Shown here: piece by piece, positions 58,545-64,000 of the stretch | Layout: every line of letters begins with the position of its first letter | How positions within the stretch are numbered: the stretch's first letter is position 1 | Source: Rotaria socialis | Taxonomy: Eukaryota; Rotifera; Eurotatoria; Philodinida; Philodinidae | Reading direction: 5' to 3' | Assembly (NCBI GenBank): GCA_905331475.1 | Contig: CAJNYU010002662.1 | Location: 232,518-296,517, forward strand | DNA: 64,000 nucleotides | Program-made: the position numbers and the translations under genes | Notes under the pieces: model-generated | What the model was told of the DNA's origin: nothing | The model's input: the letters and a program-made list of their open reading frames with translations, nothing else | Database searches by the model: none

Positions 58545-61503
58545 TTCTATGATTTAAAAGGACAAAGTTTTCATTATTAATTAATTACTAACTCTAAAGT
58601 TTCATCCTTTTTTGTCTTTAATATATCAAAATCTTATAAACCTACTCAAGATTATGTGTTAAATAGAACGCTCTGATTTTTCCACACAATATTTATACAA
58701 GTCAGAATAGAGCTTCAGAGAGAATTAGTTTTTCAATTTTGTGTGCAAAACTCGTATACATTCCAGCGATTATATTGATGACTATCAAAAAATAGGCTCT
58801 TTCTTATGCTAGAAAAACAAAAATCAAAACAAACGAAAATCTTATTTTAATATTTCGATCAATATTGTTTAAATGATTAAAAATGACGCATAGAACTATG
58901 TCATGTTTTAGAATTAGATCGGATTATTGACTGGATTTTATCAGTTTTTGTCTCATAAAAAAAGAACGTTAGAAGTTAGAAATAATAATTAATGATTAAT
59001 GATTGGCTCTTCACGAAGGTCATAATACAAATTTGGCATAAATCATAGTGATTGACGAGGGCAATTGCTTCATAAAAAGAATTTTTACTTTCATTGATAT
59101 AGTATTTATCGAGATATTTTATTAATCATCGAAATTATACATTAAACTTTCCGTCAATTACATTTCATCGGTACAATGAGAACGTGTATTCATCTACACT
59201 AATTAAAATTCTGTAATTATGCTAGAAATATATTTTTCGTGAACTATAGAATCAATTTCTACGTCTAGATACATAAAGACGTTAAGTTTCCTGATTTAAT
59301 AGCTTGAAAATGACAGGGTATAATTGTAAAAAGATGAGTCCTTTTTAACATATCTACCGATATGTGAACAGATTGATCAATCAATGAAAAGTAATAACAA
59401 AACAACAATTTTAATTCTTTCTATATTATTTTGAACATATATTCTTTTCAATAAAATATGTACAGAGAGATTTGAAGAGCATTTAAATAATGCTTCAATA
59501 TTTTACATTGAAATCTTCTGTATATAATGCTTTAGAGAAAATTAGCTACAAGCTGCTTGAAAGTTTTTGCTGTTGCACTATCCACTCCAACGTGGGAGGG
59601 AGAACCAGTGTCAATGAAAATAAAATAAGTCCATTTTAACATTTATTGTCTGTGTTAAAAACAAAAATGTTTTTCGGACATCAATGATTCTTTACTATTT
59701 CTATTGGTATTAGATAAATAGATGAAACTATTTTTTCTGCGCCCATCCATTATACACTACCAATAGACGTTTCTTTAAATTTGATTATATATCAAAAACT
59801 AAATTGATGTTTCTCAACCAATCAATTAGAAATTAATTTGAAGTCTGTTAAAAGAAAACCATACTGAAAACTGTTGTTTCGATGTTTTCTGTATCCAGTG
59901 AAAAGTGATGTGTTATTTCTATTTTAGTGCTGAAACAAACCTCAACTCATCGAGTTAGATTATAATAAAATATTTAATATTTTCTTCAACTTTTTTTACA
60001 AACACCTTTGTTACGAATACTAATATATTGAAAATTCATTGAGATATGTTTCTTCTACAGAATAAAATCGAAATAGCTTCTTATTAAAAAAAGAAATTCA
60101 GTTGGATGAAAGTCTGTTTCATAATGACTGAGATTGAAATTTAAATTTAAATTAATTTATAGTTATTTTTGACATAGAAATTTGCTATTGTAAATGAACA
60201 TGAGTCTAAGTTAAGTTGCGCATTTGCTTAAGTACACATTTTCTAGTTCGAATTCATGCTATAATATATGAGCGAGATTAAAATAGATGAATATACACTA
60301 TATGTCTTATTATGACATTGGGACAAAAATGATTGAAAGTATGATGGAATCTAGTAACGAAAATAGAAAACAGTTTTCATTCGTTGTATTCGATTAAAAA
60401 TCTCTCAATAGATCATGCAGTATTGATTGCACGACTCATCGCAAAAAAATTCCATAAATGTATAGAATTAATAGATTTGAAAAGTTGACTTGGTTTATGC
60501 ATGAGTATATGAAAATCTGTGAGGTAAACTAGCAAAATAGATTCAAAAATTGTTTAATAAATTATTAAAAATCTTCAAAAACACGTAAAAATGCTGGAAG
60601 AAATGTCTCAAAGAAAAATATACAAAAATATTGAATGAAATATCTTATTGATTGCAGCTTTTCATGAAGAGAAATCAAAAATATGTTTCATACACGCAGA
60701 TTTTATTTTACTATCGATTTTTTTTAGTGGAAACTGGTCAAAAACTCTCCAAAATTACTAGTAACAAATGTCACAGTTCATCAGTTTAATCTTGTTACTT
60801 TATTTCAACAATAGTTTTAATTAGAGATTTGATGCTAGTTGAATAAATTAAAAGTTTTAGTTACTTGTTTACATGACAGAAATTTCGGTCATTCATATCA
60901 AGAAAAAGCATGCACTACGCTTATTCACAATTTTTATGGTACACAGTTTTATGTTTGATAAATAAGCAACGTGCATACAAATACAAAAAGTAGAAGAAAA
61001 AGAACATTTATCAACGTATCTTTTTATGGATGAATGAATCGCAAATTGACAACGATGGTAATTATCAAAAGAAGCCTTACCACGTCCGTTTTTTTGGTCT
61101 ACGTCAAACCTACCATATAATACCTAATATGTGTTGACAGTGACTGTTTTCTTTCAACTGTATTACTGCAGAAAAAATCCCAAGGTAGATATGAAACAGT
61201 GTATGACGGTTTTTGAATGATTCTGATTATTGTCCGATTTAATAATGAAAACGGAGTATAAATAACTAGAGAATACATGTATCTGATAAACCAGTTCGAT
61301 TTGTTTTATTAAAAAGCGTTTGACCTCAAACGATGACTTTGATTTGAGAACTAAGTATATCATAAGCAGTCATTCGATATGAATACAAGTTGAATCAATA
61401 ATCTTATAGTTCAAAATATTCAATTTTCAGTGAATTTCAAATATAACTATTAGAAATAAAAAATTAATATTCACAAAAAAACAGTAATTAATCAGTCTAT
61501 CAA
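58545..61503. other. AT-rich intergenic region, 3 kb
   Basis: No coding exon, RNA gene or element could be supported on either strand. Confidence 0.45.
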
Positions 61504-62010
61504 TCAATCATTTTTCATAGACTTAGAATGTGTCTCAAAATCAAAAGCAAAGTCAAAAGTATTTTCTACTGATTCATCCAAAAGATCCAAATCATCTATG
61601 CATTCTTCAAAAAGTAAAGTGAAATCTTGATTTTCTTTTGATAATAAATCAATAAGTGGATCGATACCAAAATGATTTACTTTTTCTTGCAAGTTCGTTT
61701 TTCTTTGTTGAAGTTGCTGAAGATAATTTTGTAAATTTATATGTTCACCTTGAAGTTCTTGAAGTTTTTGACTAAGTCCATATTCGATGCATTGTCGTTT
61801 CTCTTTCAGTTTTCGTGCTGCTTCTCGATTTTTTTCACGTCTTTTTTCACGCTTGGCAGCTTCTGCGCCAATTAAAACAAGATGTTTTGATCTTCGTCCG
61901 GTTGCTATTGTTGGAGCTGGTCTCCTACAAAGGCGAACTTGAATTGGTCCATATTGAATTATATTGCTTGATGATAATGATGAAGATGCGTCACTGTCGT
62001 TTGACTGCAT
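61504..62010 (-). CDS. bZIP transcription factor, intronless in window
   Basis: From ATG 62008-62010 (MQSNDSDASSSLSSSNI) to the stop, 168 aa. The frame extends 57 nt upstream to a TAA without another ATG, so an upstream exon could add an N-terminus. The basic region is AAKREKRREKNREAARKLKEK, with the N-x-x-AA-x-x-x-x-K/R pattern of bZIP factors. It runs into a zipper with Leu at heptad spacing (SQKLQELQGEHINLQNYLQQ). The C-terminus is acidic (FEECIDDLDLLDESVENTFD), a plausible activation segment. It should bind DNA as a dimer in the nucleus. The subfamily (ATF, Jun/Fos or CREB-like) cannot be decided by eye. Confidence 0.88.
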   Translation of the reverse strand: MQSNDSDASSSLSSSNIIQYGPIQVRLCRRPAPTIATGRRSKHLVLIGAEAAKREKRREKNREAARKLKEKRQCIEYGLSQKLQELQGEHINLQNYLQQLQQRKTNLQEKVNHFGIDPLIDLLSKENQDFTLLFEECIDDLDLLDESVENTFDFAFDFETHSKSMKND

Positions 62011-62067
62011 TGATGTATTAGAGTGCTGCGTTTGATACAAAGACGAACGACTCTTATTGCTTTTCAC

Positions 62068-64000
62068 CGTGATGAGTAGTTATTGAAAAGAATGCAATGC
62101 GTAGGAAACCCGAATACATGCACTACTAAGTATATATATATGCATATTTTCTATGTTAATATGACCCTATCCTTGATCCAAGTAAAATCAATAATAAAAG
62201 TATAGAAACTAACGTGTGCTGACATATAGTATACGACAACGAATAAAGCGCTCGAACGTGTATGAAACATAGATAGCTCATCAGTCTGTCTCAACGCACA
62301 TAAATTGTTTTTAAATGATGTTTAATTAAAGCCCACGTCATAAGACTGAGGGCGTGCGTAGGTTTATACGGGAGAGAAAATTAAAAAATTATTTCCCGCT
62401 AACCAGCTAAATGAGAAAAAGATTCGGATATTTGAAATTGCCTTTGCATATTACTTTCACATAATAGTATTAAATTCCTTCTTCAAGTTTTTGTCATTCT
62501 AACAAAAGATTTGAATTGCCACAGATCGAAAATATAATTTAACTGTTATGCTAGCAGATACATTCGTTGTTATCAAGAAAAATATATGATATCGGATAAT
62601 TATCGGTATTGAATATTTTTTTGTTTTAATCTCTAGTTTTAATATGGAACAGATGAGATCTAGAGATCTTGTTTTATCTGTCAATATTTGTTTGGACAAT
62701 AATGAAGAAATATCAGTTATGAGCATAAACTACTGTATACGATAACAATTAATGAAACTTGAACATTAGAATTCAACATGAAGGATTATCAATTTCTCAA
62801 CCAACAAACAAAATACGAAATCTGTATACACTGGAAATTCATGTAGTACATTGATTTATGATGATACTTCCATGTTACCCTTGTAAATCCATATACAAGT
62901 CGAAGTTAAATTTAAATTTAAGTAAAATTCGAAGTATTGAAAAATCACTATGTCATTTTTAAAGTCAATTAAGGATATATACGTATATATATATATCAAA
63001 GATGAATTTTAATTCCAAATATGAAGAAGACACTATATTATGAATCATGAAATTCAATTCGAGTATTTTCATTCAATTCATTGAAACTACGAAAAAGAAT
63101 ACATAAACATCAAATTGCATAACTCTTTCAATATAAAGTGATATACAATGATACTCATATGTATATCTTCATCTTAGAATCCCAGTATCCAAAGAATCAA
63201 ATCTCAATGAGTTTGATTTGTTTTATAATCTATTTAACAGCATGTTAGTAGTTAGCCAGCAAATAGGTTTTTTGCTTCTCTTTTGAAATAAATAGTGACT
63301 GGTAGAGAAAGATATATATTTGTGTGTTATGATCGAAATTCGAATCCAGCTCGTCTGAGAATTTGTGTAGTTGAAAGTGGAATGAATTTTATAATGAATT
63401 AAAGCATTTAAACTGACAATTTTTTTAATTTAATTCTTATAAAACATTGTCAGTATACAATTTCTCGTAATCGACACACGCAAATCCCAATTTGATGTTT
63501 TTTATACATTAATAAATGACTCTAATTTCTTCAGAACGAAATTAAAAGTCCACTTTCAACTAGATGAATTCGGAATTGGACTGGGTTCTAACGTTGACTA
63601 TGACATAGAGATAAACATTATAGTGTTGTCAAAAACAACAATCTGATTATGTGTTCTTTCCTATTGTACACATTAAAAACTATCAAATGAGAGATGATTA
63701 TATGTACTGCGGTGCGTGTTGCATTCGAAGCTCGAATTAGATTATTTTAATTCATGCGTCAATTGTAGAAAAAGAATTTGAAAGTAATTTATTCAATATT
63801 TGTAAAAAAAAAAGCAAAGTGGTGGAAACACAATCGTCTCTTCTACTGTGTTGAATTGGACAGTCACAACGTTTTGATGAAACGTAAACAAAATGAAATT
63901 GTGACGTATGTTTCAGTTGTAGATATAAAAATTTGAAAAATAAAAGCGATAATTTTTGTATCAGTGAACTCGAATGACAAAGAACTCGCAATTTAACACA
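62068..64000. other. Upstream region of bZIP gene, AT-rich
   Basis: No gene supported to the end of the window. The 79-codon open frame at 63752-63991 (-) has no recognisable domain. A (TA)n run stands at about 62983-62996. Confidence 0.4.

Noticed and set aside
63335..63365. TTCGAATCC resembling a tRNA T-arm
   Set aside because: No acceptor, D-arm or anticodon stem could be fitted around it.
63752..63991. 79-codon open frame at the end of the window
   Set aside because: No domain, no initiating context and Leu/Phe/Ser-rich from AT-rich DNA; it may run off the window but cannot be supported.
1..64000. CRISPR arrays, bacterial operons, ribosomal RNA genes
   Set aside because: No spaced direct-repeat array, no Shine-Dalgarno-led gene strings and no rRNA-like sequence; the genes have spliceosomal introns.

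Overview
The window looks like AT-rich animal nuclear DNA, most likely from a bdelloid rotifer (Rotaria/Adineta type). The reasons are short spliceosomal GT-AG introns (many of 53-65 bp), metazoan genes such as a NOS1AP/CAPON orthologue and a lectin-CUB-C-type-lectin receptor, a beta-sandwich exon resembling domains I associate with bdelloid proteins, and abundant non-autonomous DNA transposons. Several predicted start codons lie 6-42 nt behind a splice acceptor with no coding exon upstream, as expected from spliced-leader trans-splicing, which is known in bdelloids. The species assignment is inference. Exon models were built by hand: junctions were chosen so that GT-AG and reading phase agree.

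Layout: 89-3055 (+) LRR-like transmembrane receptor; 5146-6017 (+) small B-box-like zinc protein; 8375-8559 intact 185-bp MITE; 8868-9401 (+) unknown 177-aa protein. From 9519 to 18229 there is a dense pile of mobile DNA: a non-autonomous hAT element with a perfect 8-bp target duplication, a 4.2-kb element with CCCAGGTCGA ends and CpG-rich subterminal arrays that contains smaller nested elements and a 155-bp tandem repeat, a dead RTE-clade retrotransposon interrupted by a dead mariner, and further CCCAGGT elements. An orphan exon lies at 18684-19078 (+), then a Ser/Thr-rich three-exon gene at 21917-22533 (-).

The second half holds a SUEL lectin-CUB-C-type lectin-transmembrane receptor (27091-30012, -), an 8-kb gene-free stretch, an intronless 2-oxoglutarate/Fe(II) oxygenase (38230-39624, +), a ubiquitin-like protein broken by one in-frame TGA (41257-41991, -), a small secreted phospholipase A2-like protein (43908-44419, +), a hAT-like MITE (45849-46068), an 11-exon NOS1AP orthologue (47032-50543, -), a relic pogo-like HTH (about 53660-53796, -), a BBOF1/DUF4515-like coiled-coil gene (55268-56447, -), soluble inorganic pyrophosphatase (57457-58515, +) and a bZIP factor (61504-62010, -).

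The genes do not form an operon or an obvious pathway. Several are typical of ciliated animal cells: two membrane receptors, a PTB adaptor and a basal-body coiled-coil protein. The strongest candidates for undescribed biology are the CCCAGGTCGA transposon family and the mosaic receptors.
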